DNA from: Occidentia massiliensis
GTDB taxonomy: Bacteria; Pseudomonadota; Alphaproteobacteria; Rickettsiales; Rickettsiaceae
DNA: 64,000 bases
Assembly (NCBI GenBank): GCA_000309075.1
Contig: CANJ01000004.1
Location: 59,210 to 123,209 of the forward strand
Direction: 5' to 3'
The translations under genes were made by a program, and so were the position numbers. The notes below the pieces were generated by a model. It made no database searches. It was given only the letters and a program-made list of their open reading frames with translations, and had not been told where the DNA came from. This document shows positions 1 to 8,826 of this stretch, in pieces (positions within the stretch are counted from its first letter, which is position 1; each line of letters opens with the position of its first letter).

Positions 1-13
1 AGTTTTATATAAT

Positions 14-937
14 CTACCTTAAGTTGTATTTGTCAGTAAATGCTTTGTGTTCAATAGCATTTATTGATTTACTAACTAACTTTTCAGTGGCTGTTTCTAT
101 TGCTAGTCCCAGTTTCTTTTTAAACCAATTTTGTTTTATAGATATATGTTCTATTCTAATGGAATCTCCATATTTAGTATTAAGGAAGTTATATATATTA
201 TCTATTCCATCTATGAGACCATATTCTAAAGCTTGTTGACCAGCCCAGAATTCACCGTTATAAATAATTTTATCTTCTTTCTTAATTTTGTTTCCACGCC
301 TTGTTTTTATATAATCGATAAAATGGTTATGTATCTGTTTTTGAATATTTTTGATAATTTTTACATCGTTTTCTTTCTCTGGTAAAAAAGGATCTAGTAT
401 AGATTTGTTATTGCCCTGAGTATAAACTCTACGATCTATCCCAAGTTTATCAATTGCTTTGTGTAGTCCAAAGCTAGAAGAGATAACACCTATGCTTCCA
501 ATAATTGAACTTTTTGAAGCATAGATTTCATTGCCAGCACAAGCTAACCAATATCCTCCAGATGCTGCAACATCTTCAACAAAACTATATACTGGTACTT
601 TTTTTTCTAGAGATAATTGAATAATTCTATTTGCTATTAGTTCTGATTGTACAGGAGATCCTCCTGGGGAATTGATAATTAAACAAACAGCTACTAGTTT
701 ATTAAACGAAAATGCTTTTTCTATAGAGTCATTTAATAAGTTAAGACTAAGCCCTGATTTAGTGATTTCAGATTTTCCTATGACGCCACTTAAATTAATA
801 ACAGATACAATGTTTTTGTTGCTAAACAGATTGTTTAAATAAAGTAAAGACAGCAGTTGATCAAGCTTTCCAGCTGGTTGCCGTTGTAATGTAACTTTAT
901 CAGTATCGCTAATAGGATGTTTATTAATAACATTCAT
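14..937 (-). CDS. sppA: SppA-like S49 family serine protease
   Basis: Peptidase family S49, related to signal peptide peptidase SppA/SohB, which degrades cleaved signal peptides and other membrane peptides. The 307-residue product is a single-domain (half-length) S49 protein like the Bacillus SppA type, not the double-domain E. coli form. The nucleophile is Ser126 in VAASGGYW. The general base is most likely Lys178 in GNNKS, 52 residues later, the same spacing as the Ser/Lys dyad of Bacillus SppA. The SPGGS motif at 90-94 forms the usual oxyanion-side loop. No convincing N-terminal membrane anchor is visible, although residues 26-50 are moderately hydrophobic. No gene lies directly upstream on the same strand. 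Family assignment is firm; the substrate is not known. Confidence 0.92.
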   Translation of the reverse strand: MNVINKHPISDTDKVTLQRQPAGKLDQLLSLLYLNNLFSNKNIVSVINLSGVIGKSEITKSGLSLNLLNDSIEKAFSFNKLVAVCLIINSPGGSPVQSELIANRIIQLSLEKKVPVYSFVEDVAASGGYWLACAGNEIYASKSSIIGSIGVISSSFGLHKAIDKLGIDRRVYTQGNNKSILDPFLPEKENDVKIIKNIQKQIHNHFIDYIKTRRGNKIKKEDKIIYNGEFWAGQQALEYGLIDGIDNIYNFLNTKYGDSIRIEHISIKQNWFKKKLGLAIETATEKLVSKSINAIEHKAFTDKYNLR

Positions 938-1329
938 TTGAGAGAAATCTCCATTTTAAGTTTAATATTTATTTTGATAGAAAATTAATTAGTTAAAGAA
1001 TTACTACATGATATTAATAGTTTTTATGTTAGGTAGAATTATAAAAGCTACTGATTTAATAATCAAGTTTACTTTGAGGTTAGGCTACTTTAAATTTTAT
1101 AGTTAAGGATTGCTGGTATGAATAATAATTAAGATAATTATTTGTTAAGCAACTATAAATTAATATCAGTAGTATTTTATTATATAAAAATAGATTTTTA
1201 TTATTTTAGCTAAATAGTTAGTTTGTTTATACAGAAGTTAAAATCTTATGATCAGAAAATAGGAAAATCAGAAGCGATTAATTATATAGTAGAAAATCTT
1301 AAAAATTTATGTAGGTTTGTTACTACTAG

Positions 1330-1524
1330 AATAAACAGAGTATAGATGAGGAAGATAAGGAATATATTATCAAATTTAGAATAGAATTTTTAGAGAAGAA
1401 TTTAAAGCAAAATTATCCAAGCAAAAAGTTAACAGTGGAATGTCGAGAAGAGTTAGAAAAATGCTTAAAGAGCTTAGATAATCTAAAGTTGCCTAATAGC
1501 TTGCAAGAAATATTAAAAAGTTAA
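1330..1524 (+). pseudogene. decayed coding remnant, family unknown
   Basis: The 938-1611 spacer carries what looks like the tail of a dead gene. One frame is open from 1330 to a TAA at 1522-1524 and reads as a Lys/Glu/Leu-rich helical segment ending in NSLQEILKS. It has no ATG, GTG or TTG start in frame. A second frame just upstream (about 1270-1326) also reads as charged, helix-like protein and would join it after a frameshift near 1327. Base and residue composition are coding-like. I recognise no family. The rest of the spacer (938-1265 and 1525-1611) shows nothing I can name. Confidence 0.35.
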
Positions 1525-1611
1525 CCTATAACTAAAGAAGTAATGAAGTTAATGATCAAAGATAAGAACGCTATGATAAACCAGTGCTAGAAATAGGATA
1601 GTGGAAACAGC

Positions 1612-2391
1612 TCATGATTCTGATTTACTCATGTCCTTATCTTTTTCATGTTCTTCACTAGTTTTTCTTTCTTGTTTAGTAGGAGATAGTTTTTGATTTT
1701 GATCATTGTTATTTGTATTTTCATTATTTTTAGTGCTATTGGAAGTAGAATCAGTAGTAGATATAGGTTTCAAATCTTTTATTTTAGTATTTAATAATGG
1801 GTCTTTATAACTATTTTTAGGAGTAGGATGATTACCACCTATATTAGATGTTATTAATTCCCTAAGCTCATCATCGTACCAATTAATTTCTCCAGTAAAA
1901 CTCATGATTTTTTTACCATCAGGAGTGACTAAAAAACTAGTAGGGATGCCAACTATGTTTAATTTTTTGAAAAGTTGGTTTTTGTAATCGTAGAAGATTT
2001 CTAAATATCTTATTTCATATTGTTTATAGAATTTTTCTATTATATCTATTTTTTGGAAATCTTCAGAAATTGCTATTACTTTAAAAGGAAGGTTACGAAA
2101 ATCTTTTTGTAATATATCTAACTCTGGCAGTTCTTTTTTAGAACTTATAGACCAAGTAGCCCAAAAATAGATTAAAATAGTTTGTCCTTCAAATTGATCA
2201 AGAAATAGTTTGTTATTATCTTTATCAAAAATAGGAATATCATCAGGTAAATTACTAGGAGTAAGATAATCAATTTTTTTACTTAGTCTGTTTTTTTTTG
2301 CTGCTATAATTGAGGAAGGGGATGACAAAAGAATAAGTGATAACAAAAAAATAGATAGGATTAATTGTATGATATGTGAGTTTATTTTCAT
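1612..2391 (-). CDS. TlpA-like thioredoxin-fold protein lacking the CXXC cysteines
   Basis: Exported thioredoxin-fold protein of the TlpA/ResA type. Residues 10-31 form a signal peptide or single membrane anchor, the thioredoxin fold covers about 45-185, and a Ser/Thr/Asn/Lys-rich low-complexity tail runs from about 205 to 259. TlpA proteins normally reduce periplasmic disulfides, often during cytochrome oxidase copper-site assembly, through WCxxC. Here the segment reads WATWSISS, so both cysteines are serines (Ser81 and Ser84); I checked this in the DNA. The cis-proline loop survives as GIPTSF with Pro150. The fold is kept but thiol redox activity should be absent. It may act as a binding or scaffolding protein, or be losing function. 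The tail is unusually polar for the family. Confidence 0.85.
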   Translation of the reverse strand: MKINSHIIQLILSIFLLSLILLSSPSSIIAAKKNRLSKKIDYLTPSNLPDDIPIFDKDNNKLFLDQFEGQTILIYFWATWSISSKKELPELDILQKDFRNLPFKVIAISEDFQKIDIIEKFYKQYEIRYLEIFYDYKNQLFKKLNIVGIPTSFLVTPDGKKIMSFTGEINWYDDELRELITSNIGGNHPTPKNSYKDPLLNTKIKDLKPISTTDSTSNSTKNNENTNNNDQNQKLSPTKQERKTSEEHEKDKDMSKSES

Positions 2392-2516
2392 ATAATTTTA
2401 AAGACTTAAATACTTATTTTTGAATATAAAAAATTATCATTAATGCAATCTATTTCAAATTTTCTCTTTATAACATATATATTACATGATTATATTTTAA
2501 TTAATTATAAAATTAA

Positions 2517-2621
2517 ATGAAGAATTTATTTGTTAGTATAACCTTACTATTTATGTTGACTGGATGTGGTGTAAAAAAAAATCTAGAATATGTAAAAATG
2601 ACTTTAGTGGAAGAAAGATAA
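2517..2621 (+). CDS. small lipoprotein, LptM-like
   Basis: A 34-residue open frame starting MKNLFVSITLLFMLTGCG. It has a two-lysine-free but otherwise typical lipoprotein signal (Lys2, then a hydrophobic core) and a clear lipobox LTGC with the acylated cysteine at position 17. The mature peptide CGVKKNLEYV resembles the start of LptM/YifL, the tiny lipoprotein that assists maturation of the LptD/LptE LPS translocon, whose consensus is CGxKG-LY. No good Shine-Dalgarno site is seen; the upstream DNA is nearly pure A/T. It is divergent from the TlpA-like gene. The lipoprotein reading is well supported by the motif. The LptM assignment is tentative because the protein is so short. Confidence 0.6.
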   Translation: MKNLFVSITLLFMLTGCGVKKNLEYVKMTLVEER

Positions 2622-2788
2622 GAAGTAAAGATTTGAATAATTTGTAAAAAATACGTTTTTTTTAAGTTATCTAAGTGTGAGGTATTTTCAAGTAAGTTAC
2701 TATTTAGTTCTTGCATGTCTTGAATTTTAATGTATAAATATTACTTATTAATTAGTGGTAAGATAATAAACTATATAATATAAAATAT

Positions 2789-2863
2789 GGCCCCTTCGTC
2801 TAGCGGTTAGGACATCACCCTTTCACGGTGGAAACACGGGTTCGATTCCCGTAGGGGTCACCA
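2789..2863 (+). tRNA. tRNA-Glu (TTC)
   Basis: Complete cloverleaf. The acceptor GGCCCCT pairs with AGGGGTC (one G-U), the anticodon loop is CTTTCAC with anticodon TTC, the T-arm contains GGTTCGATTCC, the discriminator is A and the CCA is encoded. Confidence 0.97.
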
Positions 2864-2998
2864 CTACTTTTCTCTAAGGCTTGTGCTTTGTGTTATAAAA
2901 CTACTTTTTATTTTAAATTGTTTTGTTAAACTATGATTAATAGGAAGGTTAATTAAGTGTATAAATTGATTTTTATAAATAATTTAAAAAGTTGTGTT

Positions 2999-3667
2999 TT
3001 AGAAATCTAAATCAGCATAATATTTGGGTGGTATAAATCCAGGTAAATAATCTTGTAATAATGGCCTAAAGCTAGGTCTTGATTTTATAAGCACATACCA
3101 ATTTTTAATAAAAGGATAGCTATCCCACGGAATTTCATGAAAATAATCTAGTACTGATATATGACTGGCTGCTGCAATATCTGCAATAGTGATTTTATCA
3201 TTAGCTAAGTAGCCATTTAGTTGAATAAGATTAGATATATAATTTAAGTGATGTTTTTGGTTTGCTTTTGCTACTCTTAAGAGATCTACTCTAGGAGAGC
3301 CATAATTTCTTAAAAATCTGATTAATTTCTCATCTAGTATTAATTTTGTTACTTCTCTATAAAACTTGTTGTTAAACCAAGAAAGTAACCTCCTAATCTC
3401 TATATTTTCTTCTGGTCTATTACTCATAAAGTAAAAATTTTGTTCAGTTTCCCTTAAATATTCAATAATAGAAAAAATGTCAGATATTACTAGCCCAGAA
3501 GGTTCTATTAATATAGGAAGTTCACCTGCAGGATTAAGTTTTATGAGTTCTTGGTTTCTCTGCCAGAATTCTTCCTTAACCAATGTAAACATTGTATCAA
3601 GGTCCTTTAATATAATTCTTAACTGCCTGGAAAAAGGGCATAAAGGGTAATAATATACTTTCCTCAT
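2999..3667 (-). CDS. glutathione S-transferase family protein
   Basis: Cytosolic GST fold, 222 residues. The N-terminal thioredoxin-like domain (1-78) has CPFSRQ at 10-15, which occupies the active-site position, and the glutathione-binding cis-proline loop NPAGELPIL at 45-53. The all-helical C-terminal domain (about 88-215) includes the N-capping segment ITIADIAAA near 160-168. Rickettsiales keep one or two such proteins, of the beta-like or SspA-like type. The cysteine in CPFS suggests glutathione-dependent thiol chemistry rather than classical conjugation, which is inference. The gene stands alone between tRNA-Glu and rnpB. Confidence 0.88.
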   Translation of the reverse strand: MRKVYYYPLCPFSRQLRIILKDLDTMFTLVKEEFWQRNQELIKLNPAGELPILIEPSGLVISDIFSIIEYLRETEQNFYFMSNRPEENIEIRRLLSWFNNKFYREVTKLILDEKLIRFLRNYGSPRVDLLRVAKANQKHHLNYISNLIQLNGYLANDKITIADIAAASHISVLDYFHEIPWDSYPFIKNWYVLIKSRPSFRPLLQDYLPGFIPPKYYADLDF

Positions 3668-3696
3668 ACTGATTTATATAGTCCAAATATTATATT

Positions 3697-4054
3697 GATG
3701 GCTTATAAGCCGAATTCTGTAAAGCACATTGCCTTCACGGTTATTTATCTAGGATAAATGTTACCATTTACCTCATGCAACCTACCCAAGCAACCAGGTA
3801 AAAACATCCTTTTAACTTTGCAGTTTTGTTGCTTCTATTTGGTCTTGCTCCTAGTGGGGTTTACCATGCGTATTTTGTTACCAAAATACCGGTGAGCTCT
3901 TACCTCACCTTTTCACCTTTACCATATTTGGTTGTGTATTTTCTGTGGCACTTTCCCTAGAGTTACCTCTGCTGGGTGTTACCCAGCACTATGTTTTTAT
4001 GGAGTTCGGACTTTCCTCATAAATATTTAAATTTATGCAACCGTGCAGCCATCA
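3697..4054 (-). ncRNA. rnpB: RNase P RNA (bacterial class A)
   Basis: Catalytic RNA subunit of RNase P, which matures tRNA 5' ends. Read on the minus strand, it contains the hallmark GAGGAAAGTCCGAACTCC near the 5' end (about 4000-4018), then AGAGGTAACTCTAGGGAAAG and GTGCCACAGAAA (about 3945-3975). The 3' part ends in CAGAATTCGGCTTATAAGCC. The 5' segment GATGGCTGC and the 3' segment around GCCATC pair as the terminal P1 helix. The ends are estimated to a few bases from this pairing. The length of about 358 nt is normal for alphaproteobacteria. Confidence 0.93.
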
Positions 4055-4337
4055 ACATTATTTATTATGACATCATAGTATAGACTAGTCAATACTTCAT
4101 AATTTTAGAATATTTTTAATGTTGCTTTGTATATATTATTTGATGATAGTTAATTTATTTGTAATATATTCTCTTTTTTGGGAGTATTTTAGGACATTTA
4201 AATGAGCATGAGTTTATAATTTATATCTTTCTGTGTTGTTAATACTAGCTTTTAGTGTGACTTTTTTATAAAACAATGTAAGCTTTAAGAAATTATGAGC
4301 TACATTTAAATGTTAATCGATCCAAGTTGAAGTTATC

Positions 4338-5849
4338 ATGATAAGAAATAAACATTTAATTAGATTATCATTTTTAGGGATATTTTTAAGTGTAATTGGG
4401 AATATGATTTTCTATCGATATTTTATGATTGAAGATTTTATCCTTAAACAAGCCATTGACGATAGTGCTTATATTGCTTCTATGTATAAAGATAGTGTTT
4501 GGGATCAAAATAAAGAAATTACCTTTAAACTTAAAGATTATCCATATCAGGAATTAATTGATGATCCTAATTTTATGAAATTAACAACAGATTCATTAGC
4601 TTTTTTTAATAGTATAAAGGCACAGAAGATACTTATTTATGATAGGTTTGGTAATCCTTTTTTATCTTCTAATACGTTAAGAATTATTGGTTCTGATGAT
4701 TATGATTCTAGTAACATAAGTTTTGAACATTTTCAAAATTACTTGGATAAATTTTTTCTAAAAACATATCAAGAGGATAAAGGACTTGATTTAGCTTACA
4801 AAGGTCAGAGTTCTTATTATATACTGTTAAATGGATCTATATATAACTTTAACTTTAAATCTTTTAAAGGACATTTTATTAATAGTTATATACCGATTAT
4901 TTCACATGGGCTAGATGGAATTCAGATTAATGCTGTATTAAAAATTACTTATAACGTTACTGATATATGGAAGAATATGAATTTTCTTGAACAAAAGGTA
5001 ATTATGTTTTTTACACTGATATTTTTTGTTTTCTTTTTTATTATAATGTATAATACTCATTATGCTCAGAAAGTAATTGATGAGCAGTTGGAAACTCAAA
5101 AACATTTACGGGAGGCAAGGAAAAAAGCTGAAAGCGAAAATGTAGCTAAAAGTAGATTTTTAGCCAATATAAGTCATGAATTAAGAACTCCTTTAAATTC
5201 AATTATAGGGTTTTCTGAAATAATGCTATCAGGTAGTTATGGAGAGATAGGTAGTAGGCAATATTATGGATATGTACAAGATATTTATAATTCGGGGAAA
5301 CATTTACTTGCTGTAATTAATGACATTCTTGATTTTACAAAAGCTTCTGCTGATAAATTAAAGATAGATAATATAGATATTGATTTAAATAAGTTAGTAA
5401 GTTCAAGCTTACGTTTTATAAAAACTAAGGCTGAAGAGGCTGGTATATGTTTAATTGAAAAGCTTCCTAAAGAGCGAGTAGTTATTAATGCTGATCCAAA
5501 ACGTTTAAAACAAGCTTTACTTAATTTACTCTCTAATTCTGTAAAATTTACACCTTCAAATGGATATGTAACTTTAGAAGTAGAGGTTGATAAACAAAAA
5601 TCTTTAGTTTATATAAGGGTTATAGATACTGGAATTGGAATAGCTGATAAGGATATTCCACAAGCATTATCTAGTTTTGGGCAGGTAGATAGCAAAGCAA
5701 GTAGAGAATATGAAGGTACAGGTCTAGGTTTACCTCTTACAAGTAAACTTATTGACTTAATGAAAGGTACTCTTGAAATAGTTAGTAAACCTGGGAGTGG
5801 AACAACTGTGATTATAACCTTTAATTATGATCCAGATATTCAAGTATAG
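4338..5849 (+). CDS. PleC/DivJ-type membrane sensor histidine kinase
   Basis: Sensor kinase of 503 residues. Membrane segments lie at about 8-28 and 219-238 and enclose a roughly 190-residue extracytoplasmic sensor domain. A short coiled linker (245-270) leads to the HisKA domain with the phospho-acceptor His280 in NISHELRTPLNSIIGFSE. The ATPase domain has the N-box NLLSNSVKF (397-405), G1 DTGIGIAD (430-437) and G2 GTGLGLPLTS (460-469). The stretch after the H-box (GYVQDIYNSGKHLLAVINDI) closely resembles Caulobacter PleC/DivJ. In that lineage such kinases control DivK and the CtrA cell-cycle pathway. No receiver domain or partner regulator is adjacent. The kinase call is firm; PleC-type identity is inferred from local similarity. 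Confidence 0.9.
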   Translation: MIRNKHLIRLSFLGIFLSVIGNMIFYRYFMIEDFILKQAIDDSAYIASMYKDSVWDQNKEITFKLKDYPYQELIDDPNFMKLTTDSLAFFNSIKAQKILIYDRFGNPFLSSNTLRIIGSDDYDSSNISFEHFQNYLDKFFLKTYQEDKGLDLAYKGQSSYYILLNGSIYNFNFKSFKGHFINSYIPIISHGLDGIQINAVLKITYNVTDIWKNMNFLEQKVIMFFTLIFFVFFFIIMYNTHYAQKVIDEQLETQKHLREARKKAESENVAKSRFLANISHELRTPLNSIIGFSEIMLSGSYGEIGSRQYYGYVQDIYNSGKHLLAVINDILDFTKASADKLKIDNIDIDLNKLVSSSLRFIKTKAEEAGICLIEKLPKERVVINADPKRLKQALLNLLSNSVKFTPSNGYVTLEVEVDKQKSLVYIRVIDTGIGIADKDIPQALSSFGQVDSKASREYEGTGLGLPLTSKLIDLMKGTLEIVSKPGSGTTVIITFNYDPDIQV

Positions 5850-6028
5850 TGTTATTGAGATTTTAACTTCTTTAGCGTATAATTTATATATTTCTGCTTT
5901 CAAGATTGTTTTAAATGAGTTAATCTAGGTATTTAGTATACACTGTAATGTTCTCTTTTTATCAATTTTGTAATTGCTTATGTGTTTATTATTTGGTAAT
6001 TATTAAATAAATAATTTAAAAAATCAGT

Positions 6029-6856
6029 ATGGTATGGCATTTAATTCACTGTTTAATTAAGGCTGCCTTTAAAACTATTGAGCATGATGGGGTTGAACAT
6101 GCAGGTTATATGGCATTTATGGTTTTATTATCTATTTTTCCTTTTATAGTATTTTTTCTTGCTTCTACTAGTTTCGTAGGGGCCTCAGAGTTAGGAAAAT
6201 GGGGAATTATAATTTTGTTTGATAATCTTCCACCAAATATTTTAGATACTATTATTCCACGGGTTAATGAAATGTTAAAAAGTCCACCTCAAAGTTTGCT
6301 AACTCTTGCTGTTTTAGGAACAATATGGACATCTTCATCTTTTGTTGAAGGGTTACGTACAATATTAAATCGTGTTCATCAAGTTAGTTTCCCCCCACCT
6401 TATTGGTTTAGAAGAATTCTTAGTATAACGCAATTTATTATAATTAGTGTAGTAATATTTTTAACCATATTATTATTAGTGTTTATTCCAATAGTTTTAG
6501 GGAAAATACCAAGAATTGTAGAATTTATTGATAGTTTTGGTATTGCATGTTTTTTGTTAAGATATTTGTTGATTGCAGTAATGCTGTTTTTAGCTATATC
6601 TGCTATTTATTATTTTATTCCAAATACAAAACTGAAGTTTAAGGAGGTAGCTCCAGGTGCTATTGTAACTGCAGTGTTGTGGTTATTGAGTGGTACCTTG
6701 CTCTCTAAATATATTAAATTCTATAATCAGTTAAATATTATATATGGGTCTTTAGGTAGCATAATTATTACTTTATTATTTTTTTATATTATAGCAATGA
6801 TCTTCATATATGGTGCAGAGTTTAACCATCAATTACTTATGAACAATCGTCAATAA
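6029..6856 (+). CDS. YihY/BrkB family membrane protein
   Basis: Integral membrane protein of 275 residues with about six transmembrane helices, of the YihY/virulence factor BrkB family (once annotated as RNase BN, now thought not to be a nuclease). Recognisable family segments are HAGYMAFMVLLSIFPF near 24-40, TIWTSSSFVEGLRTILNRV at about 96-115 and the terminal YGAEFNHQL. The biochemical role of the family is unsettled; a transport or envelope role is assumed. It ends 18 nt before yaaA and probably shares its transcript. Confidence 0.88.
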   Translation: MVWHLIHCLIKAAFKTIEHDGVEHAGYMAFMVLLSIFPFIVFFLASTSFVGASELGKWGIIILFDNLPPNILDTIIPRVNEMLKSPPQSLLTLAVLGTIWTSSSFVEGLRTILNRVHQVSFPPPYWFRRILSITQFIIISVVIFLTILLLVFIPIVLGKIPRIVEFIDSFGIACFLLRYLLIAVMLFLAISAIYYFIPNTKLKFKEVAPGAIVTAVLWLLSGTLLSKYIKFYNQLNIIYGSLGSIIITLLFFYIIAMIFIYGAEFNHQLLMNNRQ

Positions 6857-6874
6857 TTATTTATAGAGTTAGGT

Positions 6875-7636
6875 ATGATTACTATAGTTGCTCCTGCTAA
6901 AACAATGAACTACCAGCCTATTTTAATAGCTAATGTGCTTTCTACACCTCATAAGTTTGTTAAGGAAACACAGGAGCTTGTATCGCTTCTGCAAAATATA
7001 ACATTAGAGGAAATAATGAGTTTAATGAATGTTAGTGAAGATATTGCTCAAAGGACCTATTGTTATTTTAGCCAATTTAATTATACTTTTCAGATTAAAC
7101 AAGCCATATTTGCCTATGATGGAACTGTATATCAACAGCTTAGTAGAGATTTTTACAGTATTGATAATCAGAAATTTGCTAATGATCATGTGCGTATTAT
7201 TTCAGGACTGTATGGGCTTTTAAACCCTTTTGATATGATTAAGCCATATAGACTTGAAATGTCAACAAAATTATTAAACTCTAAAGGAAATTACCTTTAT
7301 TCTTTTTGGTGTGATATAGTAACAAACCAACTTAATTGTGAGTTTATAGATGAAAATAGTAAGGTATTAATTAATTTAGCTTCTAAGGAATATTTTTCTG
7401 TTTTAGATAGAAAAAAATTTCAGTTCCAAATAATAAATGTTGAGTTTAAAGAATATAGAGGTAATGCTTTTAAAATTATTGGAACTACAGCAAAAAAATT
7501 AAGAGGAATGATGCTTGATTTTATTATAAAAAATCATATAGATATTCCTGGAGAGTTAAAATATTTCAAAGCTTGTGGTTATAATTATAACCAAGATTTA
7601 TCTGATGATAATAATTTTATATTTACTTTAAGATAA
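6875..7636 (+). CDS. yaaA: YaaA family peroxide-stress protein
   Basis: Member of the YaaA/DUF328 family, full length at 253 residues. In E. coli YaaA lowers free intracellular iron during hydrogen peroxide stress and so limits Fenton damage; it binds DNA through a cantaloupe fold. Diagnostic segments are the N-terminal PAKTMNY (7-13), the central YGLLNPFDMIKPYRLEM (near 119-135) and NLASKEYF (about 165-172). The start follows a purine-rich AGAGTTAGG a few bases upstream. It is cotranscribed with the BrkB-family gene and convergent with rsmA. Confidence 0.93.
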   Translation: MITIVAPAKTMNYQPILIANVLSTPHKFVKETQELVSLLQNITLEEIMSLMNVSEDIAQRTYCYFSQFNYTFQIKQAIFAYDGTVYQQLSRDFYSIDNQKFANDHVRIISGLYGLLNPFDMIKPYRLEMSTKLLNSKGNYLYSFWCDIVTNQLNCEFIDENSKVLINLASKEYFSVLDRKKFQFQIINVEFKEYRGNAFKIIGTTAKKLRGMMLDFIIKNHIDIPGELKYFKACGYNYNQDLSDDNNFIFTLR

Positions 7637-7743
7637 AGAACTTATGTTTAATTTTTAGCTTTGGTAATAAAATAATTTTATTATATATAGTTAATTTTGC
7701 TCTTTTAAAATAATTTAATACTATTCATATAAGGGTTATTTTC

Positions 7744-8580
7744 TTAATAATCTAATAATTTGCTTAATTGTATATATTCGTCAGGAGTTAGTTGTTCTGG
7801 CCTTTTATTTAATTTAATATTAAATATCTCTTCTTCTTTAATGTTTTTTTGTTTTAATAGTTCTTTTAAACAGTTTTTAAGTTGTTTTCTTCTTGTTTGA
7901 AAAGCTAGATCAATGATTTTTTGTACATTTTCTAAGGTATGTTTATCTAACTTGGAAATTTTGGGTATTATTGATATGACACTAGAATGTACTTTGGGAG
8001 GAGGAGTAAAAGCTTGTGGAGAAACTTTAAAACATTTTTTAGTATCTGCTATAATTTGACAAATTATAGAAAGACGACCATAGGTTTTACTTGAGTACTT
8101 TGCTACTATCCTTTCTACTACTTCATCTTGTAGCATAACTACCATGCATTCAATATAAGAAATTTGCTTGAGCCAGCTTGTAATAAGCTTAGTTCCAATA
8201 TTATATGGAAGATTAGAAACTATTATTACTTTAGTTGCTGTAATATCAGATAATTGAAAGTTTAAGGCATCACCATGAATAACTTCTAGTTTAGATTGAT
8301 TCAAAGCTTGTATTTCTTTTAATTGTTTAATAAATTTTACATCTTTTTCAATAATAATTAGTTTTTTAGGATTACTTGCTAGAATTGTTTTTGTTAATTT
8401 TCCAGGGCCTGGCCCTATTTCTAGAACTGTTTTGCCTTCAATTTTATTAGGACTTGCCTGAACAATTTTATTACATATTTTTTGATTAAAGAGAAAATGC
8501 TGACCTAAAGCCTTTATTGCAGTTATTTTATGTGTTTTAAAATAATTAGATGCAATAGGTGTTTTATTCATAACCTGCAT
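7744..8580 (-). CDS. rsmA: 16S rRNA (adenine1518/1519-N6)-dimethyltransferase
   Basis: RsmA (KsgA) dimethylates two adjacent adenines in helix 45 at the 3' end of 16S rRNA during small-subunit maturation. It has the N-terminal ALGQHFL (24-30), the SAM-binding motif LEIGPGPGKLT (53-63), the catalytic motif SNLPYNIGTKL near 122-132 and the C-terminal FTPPPKVHS and FQTRRKQLKN segments. Length is 278 residues, normal for the family. Two possible starts, Met1 and Met4, are equally plausible. It lies in the surA-rsmA neighbourhood seen in many Proteobacteria, but a dispersed repeat now separates the two genes. Confidence 0.96.
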   Translation of the reverse strand: MQVMNKTPIASNYFKTHKITAIKALGQHFLFNQKICNKIVQASPNKIEGKTVLEIGPGPGKLTKTILASNPKKLIIIEKDVKFIKQLKEIQALNQSKLEVIHGDALNFQLSDITATKVIIVSNLPYNIGTKLITSWLKQISYIECMVVMLQDEVVERIVAKYSSKTYGRLSIICQIIADTKKCFKVSPQAFTPPPKVHSSVISIIPKISKLDKHTLENVQKIIDLAFQTRRKQLKNCLKELLKQKNIKEEEIFNIKLNKRPEQLTPDEYIQLSKLLDY

Positions 8581-8667
8581 ATTTTTTTAATTTCAAATGT
8601 TACTAAAAATAGGCACTATTAAATACATTTTGTTTCTTGCTTACTATTTAATACTTGAAACCATTTG

Positions 8668-8821
8668 TGTATATTCGGTTAACATCAATAATTGCGTTGT
8701 CGTTAAGTTAAGGTTTGCGCTGCTCACGTGCTAAAGTACGCTCTACTGCTAGACTTAATAACTCCTAGCATTTATTGATATTGACCTTCGTCTACCAACT
8801 CTTCATTTCATATAGTATATA
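8668..8821 (+). repeat. dispersed palindromic element A, copy 1
   Basis: About 154 bp between surA and rsmA. It is repeated in inverted orientation at 44971-45126, at roughly 80 percent identity judged by eye. The shared core includes TTGTCGTTAAGTTAAG, GCTGCTCACGT and CTTCGTCTACC followed by ACTCTTCATTTCAT. Internally, AACATCAATA near 8681 pairs with TATTGATATT near 8773. In the other copy the equivalent arms read AACATTAATA and TATTAATGTT, so the pairing is kept through changed bases. It has no intact reading frame. It ends a few bases past the surA stop codon. Confidence 0.75.
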
Positions 8822-8826
8822 CTAAT

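Noticed and set aside
2513..2716. 67-residue minus-strand open frame
   Set aside because: It is antisense to the small lipoprotein gene, has no recognisable features and has the composition of AT-rich noncoding DNA.
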